Source: Chersky-299 sp963749535 (GTDB lineage Bacteria > Actinomycetota > Thermoleophilia > RBG-16-64-13). Taken from it: DNA of 64,000 nucleotides. The stretch is taken from positions 62,001 through 126,000 of the forward strand of contig CAVVNF010000018.1 in assembly GCA_963749535.1 (NCBI GenBank). Direction: 5' to 3'. Shown here one piece after another: positions 34,168 to 43,308 of the stretch. Position 1 is the stretch's first letter. Each line of letters begins with the position of its first letter. The notes under the pieces were generated by a model, which saw only the letters and a list, made by a program, of their open reading frames with translations, was not told where the DNA came from and ran no database searches. A program made the translations under genes and the position numbers.

Positions 34168-35397
34168 TTAGAGGTTGGGCAGCGGCGCAACGCGCGGTGA
34201 CCGCTCCCCGGATCTCGCGTGGATGTACAGAGCGACCAGGGCACACCCAAAGGCCGGCACCGCGGTCAGGGCGATTGCCAGCCGGAAGCCGCCGGCGCTG
34301 GCCGCGGGTCCCGTCAAGTAGGGAAATATCATGCTGCCCGCGGCGCCCGCGAGAACGAACGCTGACGAGGCGACACCTGCGTGCCAGGCGGGGAAGCGCG
34401 CAGTGTAGCTGCCGATGAGACCATAGGTCGCCGAGGCTGCTAGACCGGCCCCTGCCGCCAGTGCGAGGCAGGTCGCCTGGGAAGGCGAGACGGCGATGCC
34501 CACGGCAAGGATCGCGAGCGCTGTGCAGCAGAACGTCACCAGCCGGGCCGGACTGAATCTGTGCGAAATAGGCGCGACAATGAGCCTTCCCGCCAGCAGG
34601 CCTATCCAGAACGAGGTGACGGACAGGCTCGCCCACGTCTGGCTCGCGCTGAAAGTGTCGAGCATGAACTTTGGCAGCCAGACAGAAAAGCACACCTCCG
34701 CTCCTGTGTAGAGGAAGGCGCCGCCCAGGATCCCCAGGAGAAGCCCCGGATTGAAGGAACTCACTTCCCGGATCTGGCGGGCACGCAGATTCTCTCGACC
34801 GGGAATGTCGAGGAGTGGCAGCGCCGCAAATACCGCGGCGAGGATGAGCGAGAGACCTCCCTCGCAGGCCAGTATCCATCGCCAGGACACGCCCGCGGCG
34901 ATCGAGGGTCCAAGGACGAGCGGGGTGATCGTCATCCCAACCGCAAAGAAGAAGATCATGAGGAGGGTGGCCGACGCGGTCTTCTCCTTGACGTGAGATG
35001 GGACCCACATCCAGCATATGGTGTTGACGAACGCCCATCCGAAACCCACGAGCACATACGCAAGGAAAAGCGTCCCCAGGCCCTTCGCAAAGAGCGCGCC
35101 GGCCGCGAGAGCCACTGCTTGAAGGAGGGCCCCTCCCGCAGCGGTCCACTTGACCGGGACCTTTGCCAGGAATGCATTCAGCACCAGCACGCCGGCGATC
35201 TGCCCGAGGAAGAAGGCCGCGGCGATAAGCCCGCCTCGAGAGAGCGGGACGCGAAGGTCTCGCATGATCGGGTCGAGGAGCGGACCCAGCGAGACCATGA
35301 CGACTCCAGCCACGAACTGGCCGGGATACAGGGGCAGGCGGTTGCGAAGGCTCGGATACATAGGTAGCACTATGAAGGCCAACCAGCATCCGGGCAA
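34168..35397 (-). CDS. Major facilitator superfamily transporter
   Basis: A 409-residue membrane protein with about 12 hydrophobic segments in two sets of six. The first half includes GLIAAAFFLGQIAGVLVLNAF, and the cytosolic loops are basic. The second half includes SLSVTSFWIGLLAGRLIVAP. The length and pattern suit a single-component secondary transporter of sugars, acids or drugs. The substrate cannot be deduced. It is convergent with the ALDH gene and divergent from the glcD-like gene. Confidence 0.85.
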   Translation of the reverse strand: MPGCWLAFIVLPMYPSLRNRLPLYPGQFVAGVVMVSLGPLLDPIMRDLRVPLSRGGLIAAAFFLGQIAGVLVLNAFLAKVPVKWTAAGGALLQAVALAAGALFAKGLGTLFLAYVLVGFGWAFVNTICWMWVPSHVKEKTASATLLMIFFFAVGMTITPLVLGPSIAAGVSWRWILACEGGLSLILAAVFAALPLLDIPGRENLRARQIREVSSFNPGLLLGILGGAFLYTGAEVCFSVWLPKFMLDTFSASQTWASLSVTSFWIGLLAGRLIVAPISHRFSPARLVTFCCTALAILAVGIAVSPSQATCLALAAGAGLAASATYGLIGSYTARFPAWHAGVASSAFVLAGAAGSMIFPYLTGPAASAGGFRLAIALTAVPAFGCALVALYIHARSGERSPRVAPLPNL

Positions 35398-35501
35398 GGC
35401 GTGGCTGCCCCCACCTGCTCGCCCGTGCTCCCCAGCCCGTGTAAGATGTCGGTGATATCAAGGGTGAGGCAGCAGCCCCATGGCTAAGAGGGAGCAGCTC
35501 G

Positions 35502-36965
35502 TTGATCGCTGACGCCGTGCTGAAAGAATTGCGGTCGCTTGTTGGCCGTGACAACGTCCTCCACAGGCTCGTCGACCTGCAGACATACGCATACGACGCC
35601 TATCTGGAGCGGAGTCTGCCCGGCGCGGTAGTCTTCGCGCACTCCACTGAGGAAGTGGCCGGTGTGGTCAAGGTGCTCCATCGGGAAGGCATCGCGTTCG
35701 CTCCGCGCGGGGCAGGCACCAACCTCAGCGGAGGTTCGCTCGCCCCGGAGGGCGGAGTGACTATCGAGATGTCCCGCATGAACCAGATCCTCGAGATCGA
35801 CGTCCCCAACGAGCGCATGGTCGCCCAGCCTGGTGTCTTCAATCTCGACCTCTCTACGGCACTCGCGCCGTACGGCTTCTACTACGCTCCGGATCCTGCC
35901 AGCCAGAAGGCGTGCAGCCTGGGCGGCAACGTCGCCGAGAACGCAGGCGGACCGCACTGTTTCAAATACGGGGTCACCTCCAACCACGTCCTCGGCATGG
36001 AGGTCGTACTGCCGGATGGTGAGGTCGTCTGGTTCGGTGGCAAAAGTCTGGATGCTCCCGGTCTCGACCTTGCCGGACTCTTCGTGGGGAGCGAAGGCAC
36101 CCTAGGCATCGTCACGACCGTCATCCTGCGCATCATGCGCAAACCCGAGGCCGTCAAGACCATCTTGGCCGTCTATGACTCCATCGAGTCGGCGGGCAGC
36201 ACGGTTTCCTCTATCGTGGCCGCCGGGCTGGTGCCGGCCACACTCGAGATGATGGACAACCTGGTCATCCAAGCGATCGAAGACGCCATGGCCTGCGGCT
36301 ATCCCCGCGACGCGGCCGCGGTGCTGCTCATCGAACTCGACGGTCTGAGCGACGGCATGGACGAGATGACCGACCAGATCGTCGCCTGTTGCCGGGAGAA
36401 CGGGGTGCGCGAGATCCGGGTGGCGGCGGACGAGGCGGAACGGGCTGCGCTGTGGAAAGGGCGGAAGGGTGCCTTCGGGGCTGTCTCGCGGCTGGCCCCG
36501 AACTACCTCGTCGCCGACGGCACCGTGCCCCGCACCAAGTTGCCGGAAGCGCTGAGTCGGGTCGCAGAGATAGGCCGGCAGTTCGACATCCGCATCGCCA
36601 GCGTCTTTCACGCGGGCGACGGCAACCTGCATCCGCTGCTTCTCTTCGACAGCCGGGTGGAGGCCGACAAGAAGAAGGTCATTGCGGCGGGCATGGAAGT
36701 ATTGCGGGTGTGCGCGGCTCTGGGCGGCACCGTGAGCGGCGAGCACGGGATCGGGGTGGAGAAGCTCGATGCCATGCGGCTTGTCTTCAGCGAAGACGAT
36801 CTACGGGCGCAATCGTTCGTCAAGGATGCCTTCGACCCCGATCACCTTTGCAACCCCGGCAAGCTGCTGCCTCCGGATGTGGTGGAGCAGGCGCAGTCTT
36901 CGGACCGCCGGCGGTCGACCAGGGAGCCGGGCGCGGCGGAAGCGGATGCCCATGCCTGCGTCTGA
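35502..36965 (+). CDS. glcD: FAD-linked oxidase, glycolate/lactate oxidase subunit GlcD-like
   Basis: A 487-residue flavoprotein with an N-terminal FAD-binding PCMH-type domain (PRGAGTNLSGGSL, GGNVAENAGGPHC, GLFVGSEGTLGIVTTV). The C-terminal domain includes VFHAGDGNLHPLLLFD and the terminal GEHGIGVEK and FDPDHLCNPGKLL motifs. These match GlcD and D-lactate dehydrogenase-type enzymes. It starts at TTG 35502 after GGGAGCAG. It overlaps glcE by 14-20 bp. The enzyme oxidises a 2-hydroxy acid such as glycolate or D-lactate; electrons go through GlcE and GlcF. Confidence 0.9.
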   Translation: MIADAVLKELRSLVGRDNVLHRLVDLQTYAYDAYLERSLPGAVVFAHSTEEVAGVVKVLHREGIAFAPRGAGTNLSGGSLAPEGGVTIEMSRMNQILEIDVPNERMVAQPGVFNLDLSTALAPYGFYYAPDPASQKACSLGGNVAENAGGPHCFKYGVTSNHVLGMEVVLPDGEVVWFGGKSLDAPGLDLAGLFVGSEGTLGIVTTVILRIMRKPEAVKTILAVYDSIESAGSTVSSIVAAGLVPATLEMMDNLVIQAIEDAMACGYPRDAAAVLLIELDGLSDGMDEMTDQIVACCRENGVREIRVAADEAERAALWKGRKGAFGAVSRLAPNYLVADGTVPRTKLPEALSRVAEIGRQFDIRIASVFHAGDGNLHPLLLFDSRVEADKKKVIAAGMEVLRVCAALGGTVSGEHGIGVEKLDAMRLVFSEDDLRAQSFVKDAFDPDHLCNPGKLLPPDVVEQAQSSDRRRSTREPGAAEADAHACV

Positions 36966-38424
36966 GTCGCGGCTCGACGGCATAGAGACGGTCGTCGACT
37001 GTCTTGCACAGATCGTGGGACCGGCGCACGTGCTGGCAGAACCGGGTGTGGTCGTCGCGGGGATGCGTCCGGCCGTCCAGGTCACCCCAGGGAACGAGCA
37101 AGAACTTGCCCGTATCCTCGCTTTTGCCTCCGAAAACGGGTTGGGCGTGCTCGTGACGGGCGGGGGAACGAAGTTGGGGTGGGGAAACCCGCCCAGGAAG
37201 AGCGACATTCTCGTGAGCCTAGGGGGTTTGACGGGCATCACGGAGTTCGATCCGGAGAACCTCAGTCTCTGCGCCCGCGCCGGCACCTCGATCTCGGCGA
37301 TCATGGCGGCGGCGGGGCAGGCGGGGGTGCTCGTGCCTCTCGACTCCGATCTGCCCGACCGGGCGACCGTCGGCGGGGTCGTCGCGACCGGCGACCAAGG
37401 AGCCCGGAGGATGATGTATGGAGGCGTTCGCGACGTGGTCCTCGGCCTGAAGGCCGTCCTCGCGGACGGGAGCCAGGTGGCTTTTGGGGGCAGGACCATG
37501 AAGAATGTCACCGGCTACGATCTGACGAAGCTCTTCGTGGGTTCTTTCGGTTCGCTCGGGGTGATCACCGAGGTCACCTTCCGCTTGCTGCCGTGTCCTG
37601 CGGCAAGCGGTCTGGCGGTGCTGCAGGTACGCACATTGCGTGAGGCTCGCACGCTCGTCCAGGATGTGTTGGCTTCGCCTCTCGAGCCGGTGTGCTTGGA
37701 GGTGCTCTCTCCCGGGATCGTCCCTCTACTGGGCGTTGAGGCCTCGGAGATCCTTCATCTGCACCCGGGCGGCGAGGGACCGACAATGCTTGCCGGCTTC
37801 CAAGGACACCCGGCGGCGGTCGAGCGCTCTCTGCGCGACCTGGCTGCTCGATTCGAGGCTGTGACTGCTGTGGCGGAGGCCCCGGCGGCTTCGGCCACGG
37901 TGGCTACGACGCTCTCGGCCGCGGCGGCTCCGGCGTCGGCCCCTGGCCGGGGAGGCGGCGACGGTGGGGCTCGCTGCTTCGCGGTCACCGATGCTGCATC
38001 CGTGGCTCGGGTCTATCGGGCGCTTGCCGGACTCCGGCACTGCGCTTCCCGGGCAGGCCTGCCTGTCGTCGCCAAGGTCGACCTGCCCTTGAGCGAGGTC
38101 TGGGATTTCACCGCTCTTGCCGCGCCCACGACAGTGGAAGGTCCGACCTTCGCGTATCGCGTCAGTGCGGGCAGTGGCTGTGTGCAGCTATATCTTGGTC
38201 GGGACGAGGCGGCCGATGGGCCTGCGCTGCGCCTGGTTGAGCTGCGCGGACGTGCGGAGGCTGCCGGGGGCCATCTGGTCGTGATGCAGGGCGGCGAAAC
38301 TCTCGGCTCCGACCTCGACGTCTGGGGCGATGTCGGCAGCTCGGTGGGAGTGATGAAAGCACTGAAGGCGCGCTTCGACCCTGCCGGGATACTCAACCCC
38401 GGCCGGTTCGTGGGAGGCTTGTGA
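36946..38424 (+). CDS. glcE: GlcE-like FAD-binding subunit with low-complexity linker
   Basis: About 492 residues, longer than usual GlcE (around 350-400). The N-terminal FAD domain has VTGGGTKLGWGNPP, GVVATGDQGARRMMYGGVRD and KNVTGYDLTKLFVGSFGSLGVITE. Residues about 305-335 are a linker of Ala, Ser, Pro and Gly (EAPAASATVATTLSAAAAPASAP...) that accounts for much of the extra length. The C-terminus FDPAGILNPGRFVGG is typical. Two in-frame ATGs (36946 and 36952) can serve as start. Its stop overlaps the glcF start by 4 bp. Confidence 0.85.
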   Translation: MPMPASESRLDGIETVVDCLAQIVGPAHVLAEPGVVVAGMRPAVQVTPGNEQELARILAFASENGLGVLVTGGGTKLGWGNPPRKSDILVSLGGLTGITEFDPENLSLCARAGTSISAIMAAAGQAGVLVPLDSDLPDRATVGGVVATGDQGARRMMYGGVRDVVLGLKAVLADGSQVAFGGRTMKNVTGYDLTKLFVGSFGSLGVITEVTFRLLPCPAASGLAVLQVRTLREARTLVQDVLASPLEPVCLEVLSPGIVPLLGVEASEILHLHPGGEGPTMLAGFQGHPAAVERSLRDLAARFEAVTAVAEAPAASATVATTLSAAAAPASAPGRGGGDGGARCFAVTDAASVARVYRALAGLRHCASRAGLPVVAKVDLPLSEVWDFTALAAPTTVEGPTFAYRVSAGSGCVQLYLGRDEAADGPALRLVELRGRAEAAGGHLVVMQGGETLGSDLDVWGDVGSSVGVMKALKARFDPAGILNPGRFVGGL

Positions 38425-39815
38425 TGGGCGGCATCCAAGAATTCGAACCCCTCTACGACGAGGTGGTCACCTGCGGCAAGTGCGGCTTCTGCCAGCCCAC
38501 GTGCCCTGTGTACCGGGCGACGGGACGCGAAAACCACGTGGCCCGTGGCAAGAACGCTCTGTTCCGCAACCTTTTTGAGGGTGAGACGGTCATGGCTCCG
38601 GACCTCGAGGACGCGTTTTCGAACTGCCTGCTTTGCCGGGCGTGCACGGAGAACTGCTTCACCGCAGTCCGGACCGACCACATGGTGATCGCGTACCGGG
38701 AAGCGTACGGCCAACGATTCGGCCGCAGCACCATACAGCGGGCTGTGTTCCGTGGTCTGCTGCCCCGTCCTCGGTTGATGGCGAGACTGGTAAAGTCGAC
38801 CTGGGCGCTACGCCGCATCGGGCTCGCCGATGTGCTCAGGCGGTGGGGCATGGTGCGCCTTCTCAATCCCAAGCTCGATCGGGCCTTGGAGCTCAAGCTG
38901 GGTACGCCCGGCAAGCTCCTTCGCGAACGCCTGAAGGACCGTCCTTCGGCAACGGGCCGTGGCACACGCCAGGCAGCGTCTGGCGGCTCTTCCCCAGGAC
39001 CGGCCGGCAGTTCTTCGCCCGGCCCAACGACTGGCAGCTCTTCCCCGGGCTCACCGGCTGGTCAGACGCTGCGGGTGGGCTATTGGATCTCCTGTGGCTA
39101 CAACTTCGTACTGCCTGAGGTGGGCGAAGCCACCGTCCGAGTGCTCGAACGGCTGGGTGCGACCGTGGAGGTCCTCGACAATTGCTGTTGCGGTCTGGCT
39201 GTCTATGGCTACGGCGACCGGGAGGGCGCAAGGCGGCTTGCCAGGGCCAACATCGACCGGCTGGGGGACCTTGACCGCTTCGATGCGATCGTCTCGGAAT
39301 GCGGCAGCTGCTCGGGACACCTCAAGGAGTATCCAGAGCTCCTCGCCGACGACCCGGCCTACGCCGCCAAGGCGGATCGCCTGCGCAAGAAAGTGCGTAG
39401 CTTCAGTGAGTTCCTGGTGGAGGCCGGCGGGGCGGCGCTCCTTGCCGAAGGGAGGCTCGACGGCGTCGTCACCTACCACGAATCGTGTCACATGGGAAAT
39501 CGCTACCAAGGCGTCGTCGATCAGCCGAGGCTGCTCCTCCGCTCTGTGCCGGGCGTCACGTTCCGCGAGCTGACCGAAGCCAACTCGTGCTGCGGTTCGG
39601 CCGGAACATACGGAGTCTTGCATCCCGAAACAGGCGCCGCCATCATCGGCCGAAAGATGGGCTTCGTAAAACAGACCGGGGCCACGATACTGGCTGCCGA
39701 ATGTCCCTCGTGCATGTTGCAGCTCGATTTCGGAGCCCGGCGCGCGGGGCTGGAGGTAACGGTGTTGAACATGAGCCAGGTCTGTGACCGGGCCCTGGCG
39801 GGCTCGTCGGTTTAG
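38421..39815 (+). CDS. glcF: GlcF-like iron-sulfur subunit with GSSSPG repeats
   Basis: A 464-residue protein. Two [4Fe-4S] motifs (CGKCGFCQPTCP, CLLCRACTENC) start it. Two CCG domains follow in the second half (NCCCGLAVYGYGD, NSCCGSAGTYG, ECPSCMLQLD). Between them residues about 188-214 are a three-fold GSSSPGP-like repeat, a disordered linker unusual in this family. It is the electron-transfer subunit of the GlcDEF glycolate/lactate oxidase and probably reduces quinone or another carrier. It is the last gene of the cluster. Confidence 0.9.
   Translation: MMGGIQEFEPLYDEVVTCGKCGFCQPTCPVYRATGRENHVARGKNALFRNLFEGETVMAPDLEDAFSNCLLCRACTENCFTAVRTDHMVIAYREAYGQRFGRSTIQRAVFRGLLPRPRLMARLVKSTWALRRIGLADVLRRWGMVRLLNPKLDRALELKLGTPGKLLRERLKDRPSATGRGTRQAASGGSSPGPAGSSSPGPTTGSSSPGSPAGQTLRVGYWISCGYNFVLPEVGEATVRVLERLGATVEVLDNCCCGLAVYGYGDREGARRLARANIDRLGDLDRFDAIVSECGSCSGHLKEYPELLADDPAYAAKADRLRKKVRSFSEFLVEAGGAALLAEGRLDGVVTYHESCHMGNRYQGVVDQPRLLLRSVPGVTFRELTEANSCCGSAGTYGVLHPETGAAIIGRKMGFVKQTGATILAAECPSCMLQLDFGARRAGLEVTVLNMSQVCDRALAGSSV
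38982..39062 (+). repeat. Three-copy coding tandem repeat (GSSSPGPxx)
   Basis: Three in-frame units of 24-27 bp encode GGSSPGPA, GSSSPGPTT and GSSSPGSPA. The DNA units are diverged at third positions, so they are not a very recent expansion. They lie in the linker between the Fe-S and CCG domains of the GlcF-like protein. Confidence 0.6.
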
Positions 39816-39889
39816 CCGGTACTTCTGGGTGGGGAGTCTAGACCGGGTGGGGTTACGGGTTGGGGTCACGTCTTCTCCGGAGGTCGAAC

Positions 39890-40063
39890 ATGGACGAGAG
39901 GCCGAGCAATCATGGGAAACCTTGGTCGTTGCAGGACGTGGCCGCGCTCAAAGAGCTGGCTGCCCGCAAGGCGCAAGCGGGGATCATCGCGCTCGACCTG
40001 GGTTGGACCGAGGGCGCCGTTCGAGGGAAAGCGGCTGAGCGTCATGTGGAGCTGCGTGCGTGA
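39890..40063 (+). CDS. Small SANT/GcrA-like helix-turn-helix protein
   Basis: A 57-residue protein (an alternative start at 39860 adds 10 residues). WSLQDVAALKELAARKAQAGIIALDLGWTEGAVRGKA matches the pattern of tiny DNA-binding proteins with a Trp-led three-helix domain and a LGxTxxAVRxKA recognition helix. It overlaps the next gene by 4 bp (GTGA), so the two are coupled. The target is unknown. Confidence 0.55.
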   Translation: MDERPSNHGKPWSLQDVAALKELAARKAQAGIIALDLGWTEGAVRGKAAERHVELRA

Positions 40064-40410
40064 GCGTGATCTGCACTTCTGAGCCTGAGTTGAAGGAAGC
40101 GAAGATCCTCTGGATCGACGTGCTTCTCTGCTTTGATTTCGTGTCGAGGCCCAATCTGGTGGTGACGGGAGCCCGCTGGTTGGGGGAGTTCGCATACGTC
40201 AGCCGTTCGGGCGTCTACCCGGGGTCGCGTGTGGGGTGGCGGTTGCCCGAGAATCTGTTCGAAAGGAGCGGATTGGTCGAACTCGCGCTAAGGGAGACCG
40301 GAAGCGTGGAGGTCGAAATGCGTCCGTGGGACCGCATGGACTGGTCGTGGACCGCGGTGTTCAATGCCACCACCCGTGACGGGAGACCGTATCTCGAGCC
40401 GGTGGGATAG
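40060..40410 (+). CDS. Uncharacterised protein coupled to the small SANT-like protein
   Basis: A 116-residue protein starting at GTG within the preceding stop. It contains two hydrophobic stretches (ILWIDVLLCFDFV, FAYVSRSGVY) but no clear membrane helix. Aromatic residues are frequent in the last third (RPWDRMDWSWTAVFN). I do not recognise a family. Coupling to a DNA-binding-like protein suggests a two-gene unit of unknown role. Confidence 0.5.
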   Translation: MSVICTSEPELKEAKILWIDVLLCFDFVSRPNLVVTGARWLGEFAYVSRSGVYPGSRVGWRLPENLFERSGLVELALRETGSVEVEMRPWDRMDWSWTAVFNATTRDGRPYLEPVG

Positions 40411-40519
40411 CATCGCCCCGACTCTCTGACTCCCGGGCTCTCCGAATCTCCGACTCCCGCACCTGCCGACCCACTCTCAACGCTCACCCGAGGCTGATTC
40501 CGGACGACCGACCTCGAGG

Positions 40520-40774
40520 CTAGTCCTGTCTCATGCCTGACATCGCCATGCCCGGGCCGCCGCGCACCGCTATCGATCCGGTTCCGAGGAGAGACTCGAA
40601 CTGAGCGACGCTCATGTCCGCGTAGTCGAGCTGGAAATCTTCCGGATGGAAGCCTATCGCTTGCATCTTGTCCGCTAAGATCCCCTGCGTTTGGGGCTCC
40701 GCCACCGCTTTGAGCCGGACGAGCAGCCGGATCATGATCACTTCCTCTTCTGTGAACGACCTTCGGCCTCGCAT
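40520..40774 (-). CDS. Small uncharacterised protein
   Basis: An 84-residue protein starting MRGRRSFTEEEVIMIRLLVRLKAV. The RRSFTEEEVxxI start, a helix, then IGFHPEDF pattern resembles short bacterial proteins with a basic head and two helices, often found alone. The frame is open for another 55 codons upstream, but that part has no recognisable homology. No function can be assigned. Confidence 0.5.
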   Translation of the reverse strand: MRGRRSFTEEEVIMIRLLVRLKAVAEPQTQGILADKMQAIGFHPEDFQLDYADMSVAQFESLLGTGSIAVRGGPGMAMSGMRQD

Positions 40775-41130
40775 GAGTTCTCCCACGATCGTGTGCTCCA
40801 GCCACCGCCTTACTGAGTCAACCACGCAGCGTGTAAAGCCGGCGTTAAGCGATGGCCTGGTGCAAGATCGGCAATGGAAAATCGCGAACCGTGTGAACCC
40901 GACCGGGAGTGGTCGTTTCCAGACGCAGCGAGAAACCACGTCTCGGTTCGTGGCCGTGCCGCTACTGCTCGAGGGCTGTTCGAAAAGTCAAGCGGTCAGG
41001 GTTTCGCGGCCTGGGAGACAAGGGAAATAGGCCGTAGAAAAGCCCGGTGATCCACTGTCACGGGCGCGAGTAGAGCCCGCTCGACAGGTCGAAGTGGGTG
41101 TCATGTGATATCGGGAGGAAGGAGTTCAAG
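40775..41130. other. Intergenic region, nothing recognised
   Basis: About 355 bp between two divergent small genes. The minus strand is open over 40775-40939 but looks non-coding. No promoter of good quality, tRNA or repeat was found. A strong ribosome site (GGGAGGAAGGAG) for the VOC gene lies at its right end. Confidence 0.4.
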
Positions 41131-41508
41131 ATGCTTTCAGACTCGACCGTATATGGGGTGCTACCGGCCACCGATCTTGACCGGGCAAAGAAGTTCTATG
41201 AGGGGACGCTCGGTTTGAAGCCCGCCGAGGTTCCCGCCGACCCAGGCGGGATCCTGTACGCCACGAAACAAGGTGCTTTTCTGGTCTATGCGACCCAGGC
41301 TCCTCACGGTGCGGCTACGGCCCTGGGCTTTGTCGTAGACGACCTGGCCTCGGAAATGGCCGATCTCAGAAAACGCGGCGTGGTGTTCGAAGACTACGAT
41401 CTTCCCGGTTTCAAGACCGTGAACGGCGTGGTGGAACTGGACACTATGAAAGGCGCTTGGTTCACAGACACAGAGGGAAACATCATCAGCCTGAGCGAGA
41501 GGAAGTAG
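41131..41508 (+). CDS. VOC-family (glyoxalase/bleomycin-resistance-like) protein
   Basis: A 125-residue single-domain protein with the VOC pattern of paired beta-alpha-beta-beta-beta units: ATDLDRAKKFYEGTLGLKP at the start and AWFTDTEGNIISLSE at the end. A terminal Glu could be a metal ligand. The start at 41131 follows an excellent GGGAGGAAGGAG ribosome site at 8 bp. Members bind divalent metals and act on varied small molecules; the substrate here is unknown. It is followed by a strong terminator at 41599. Confidence 0.8.
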   Translation: MLSDSTVYGVLPATDLDRAKKFYEGTLGLKPAEVPADPGGILYATKQGAFLVYATQAPHGAATALGFVVDDLASEMADLRKRGVVFEDYDLPGFKTVNGVVELDTMKGAWFTDTEGNIISLSERK

Positions 41509-41598
41509 GAGCGACCGGCCGGGCGTTGCCGCATGGCAGGCGCCCTCCCCGTATGTCCCGTCTCTTGAGGTACCACCTGTCGCCAGGTCCGCATGGAC

Positions 41599-41624
41599 AA
41601 GAAGCCCGGCTCGCCGGGCTTCTT
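41599..41624. terminator. Rho-independent-type hairpin, bidirectional
   Basis: A perfect 12-bp inverted repeat AAGAAGCCCGGC-TC-GCCGGGCTTCTT followed by TATTCG. The A-run on the left and T-rich right arm allow use in both directions, between the VOC gene (plus) and the DUF4242-like gene (minus). Confidence 0.7.
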
Positions 41625-41695
41625 ATTCGTCGGCTCACCGATGGACGCGCCGCGGCAGGATGACGGTTGTGACCTGGACCGAGGTCTCCCGAACC

Positions 41696-41959
41696 TCAGG
41701 GACGGTCGAACTCGGCCAGGCCAGGGTCGAAGCGGTTCACCTCGTAGATAGCGACGAAGGGGATGGCATTGGCTTGGAGGACCTGCTCGATGGCCTCCTT
41801 GCTCGGTGCGCCCCACTCGCAGAAGGCCCTGTTGCTGCCCGGCGCACAGTAGGCCTGGTTCCACGTGATGCCCTGGGGGAGCTGGTCTTTCCTGCTCGCT
41901 AGTTGTTTGAGCTGCTCTTCTGAGAAGGCAGCCGCATGGACGGCGAGAAATCGCGGCAT
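41696..41959 (-). CDS. Small DUF4242-like protein
   Basis: An 87-residue protein starting MPRFLAVHAAAFSEEQLKQL at ATG 41959. The pattern of a beta strand, helix, then a CEWGAPSKEAIEQVLQANAIPFVAIYEVNRF second half matches the small DUF4242 family, a ferredoxin-like fold. Cys residues occur in YCAPG and FCEWG. The frame is open upstream of this start, but homology begins here and a GGAGGTG ribosome site precedes the ATG. Function not established. Confidence 0.65.
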   Translation of the reverse strand: MPRFLAVHAAAFSEEQLKQLASRKDQLPQGITWNQAYCAPGSNRAFCEWGAPSKEAIEQVLQANAIPFVAIYEVNRFDPGLAEFDRP

Positions 41960-42142
41960 GTGACACCTCCTTGCCTGGCGTCGCCACGGATGCCGGAAAA
42001 CGCGAGTGCTCGAGGGCGGCGGCACGAGCACCGGTGAGCACTCCTAGCATAATCCTTCAGGCGCGCCGCCTCAAACGACCTGCGAACTGTTCAGTCACGC
42101 TTCGAGGGACCATTCTGCTGGGGGCGGACGCTTTCGCCGATC

Positions 42143-43222
42143 TCAGTGGACGAGGGAAAGCAGGGCAAGGCAGGCGGCGCTGACCGCCGGGAAGTAACTG
42201 GCTCGGTTGAAGTATCTCTGAGCCGCGGCCTCGCCGCCCACACGACGAAGCCTGAGCGCCGGATAGGTCATGGTGCCGAGAGCAACGACCGCTAGGGCGA
42301 TCCTCGTCCACAGCGGGCCGCTCTGAAGCAACCCGAGGAGCGGCATGCAACAGGCCCCCACGAGAATCGCGGTGGTGGCCGCTCGGGGACCGCGTACCGT
42401 CGCCACGGTCGTGATGCCAAGGGGCTTGTCGTGGGACACATCTGCCAGATCGTTCGATATGTTACGTCCGAATATCTCCCAGCTCGTCAGAAGGACGAAG
42501 AAGCTCAAGGCTCCCCACGTGGCATGTCCCACCGCGAACCAACCGGCGAGGGCCCCCAGTCCGACCATGACGCCCGCCGGCACGATCTTGAGCCAGGTCT
42601 TGTGTTTGAGGCTGCAGTAAATGACCTGCAGCAAGGCGCAGGCAACGAACAGGATCGCGCAAAGGGGCCGGAGGAAATACGCGGCCACGAAGCCAATGAC
42701 CCCCAAAATGGATACCCACACAATGCCCGCGGCAACGGAGAGAGCGCCGGCAGCAATCGGGTGGCGCAGCGTGGTTATGTCCATGTGGCGCACCTCGGGG
42801 TTCCACTCGATCTCGCCGTGTGGGCCCCTGACTTCCTCGCGGTCGGCTCTGAGATCGAGAAGGTCGTTGAGGGAGTAGACACAGAAGTAACCCGCGGCCG
42901 CTGCCAACAGGCCGAGGAGGATGACCCGCAGACTGGGGATGCCTCGTGCGGCCAGCAATGCTCCGACCGCCGCCTCACCGATGGAGAGCACGGCCGACCG
43001 GCTGCGCGATAGGTCGATGAAGAAGAGGGACTTTTGCCGGAGGCTGTACGCAGCCGGCGGAGATGCTCCCGTCGAAGCCGACGCTACCGCCGGAGTCGAT
43101 GCTCCCAAGCCCGTAGTCGGCTCGAGGGTCGCCAGCTGTCCACTAGGGGCGTGCTGTCCCAATCCCAGAGCACTTGCTTCAGAGGCTTGACCGGGAGAAC
43201 GCCGTCCGTGATGGGCTGCCAT
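42143..43222 (-). CDS. UbiA-family prenyltransferase
   Basis: A 359-residue membrane protein. A low-complexity N-terminus of about 65 residues (Ala, Ser, Gly, Pro-rich) is followed by about eight hydrophobic helices. The two Asp-rich motifs that bind Mg-prenyl diphosphate are present: NDLLDLRADRE and NDLADVSHDKPLG. The family attaches prenyl chains to aromatic or other acceptors (quinones, hemes, lipids). The acceptor here is unknown and no other quinone gene is adjacent. The true start may be near residue 55. Confidence 0.85.
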   Translation of the reverse strand: MAAHHGRRSPGQASEASALGLGQHAPSGQLATLEPTTGLGASTPAVASASTGASPPAAYSLRQKSLFFIDLSRSRSAVLSIGEAAVGALLAARGIPSLRVILLGLLAAAAGYFCVYSLNDLLDLRADREEVRGPHGEIEWNPEVRHMDITTLRHPIAAGALSVAAGIVWVSILGVIGFVAAYFLRPLCAILFVACALLQVIYCSLKHKTWLKIVPAGVMVGLGALAGWFAVGHATWGALSFFVLLTSWEIFGRNISNDLADVSHDKPLGITTVATVRGPRAATTAILVGACCMPLLGLLQSGPLWTRIALAVVALGTMTYPALRLRRVGGEAAAQRYFNRASYFPAVSAACLALLSLVH

Positions 43223-43308
43223 CGACCCCCCTTGTGGCTGTAGCGATGGGCGTGCCGTTCCGTGCCCTTAAGTTACCATTGTTCGCCGCGCCGGGACTAT
43301 CCTACCCC

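Noticed and set aside
33545..35554. Long minus-strand frame spanning part of the ALDH and the MFS gene
   Set aside because: The MFS protein is in another frame with about 12 membrane segments; the long frame shows no motif.
42143..43222. UbiA protein as partner of the PpsAB-like kinase in aromatic metabolism
   Set aside because: It is more than 30 kb away, on its own, and UbiA is a prenyltransferase, not a UbiD-type carboxylase.
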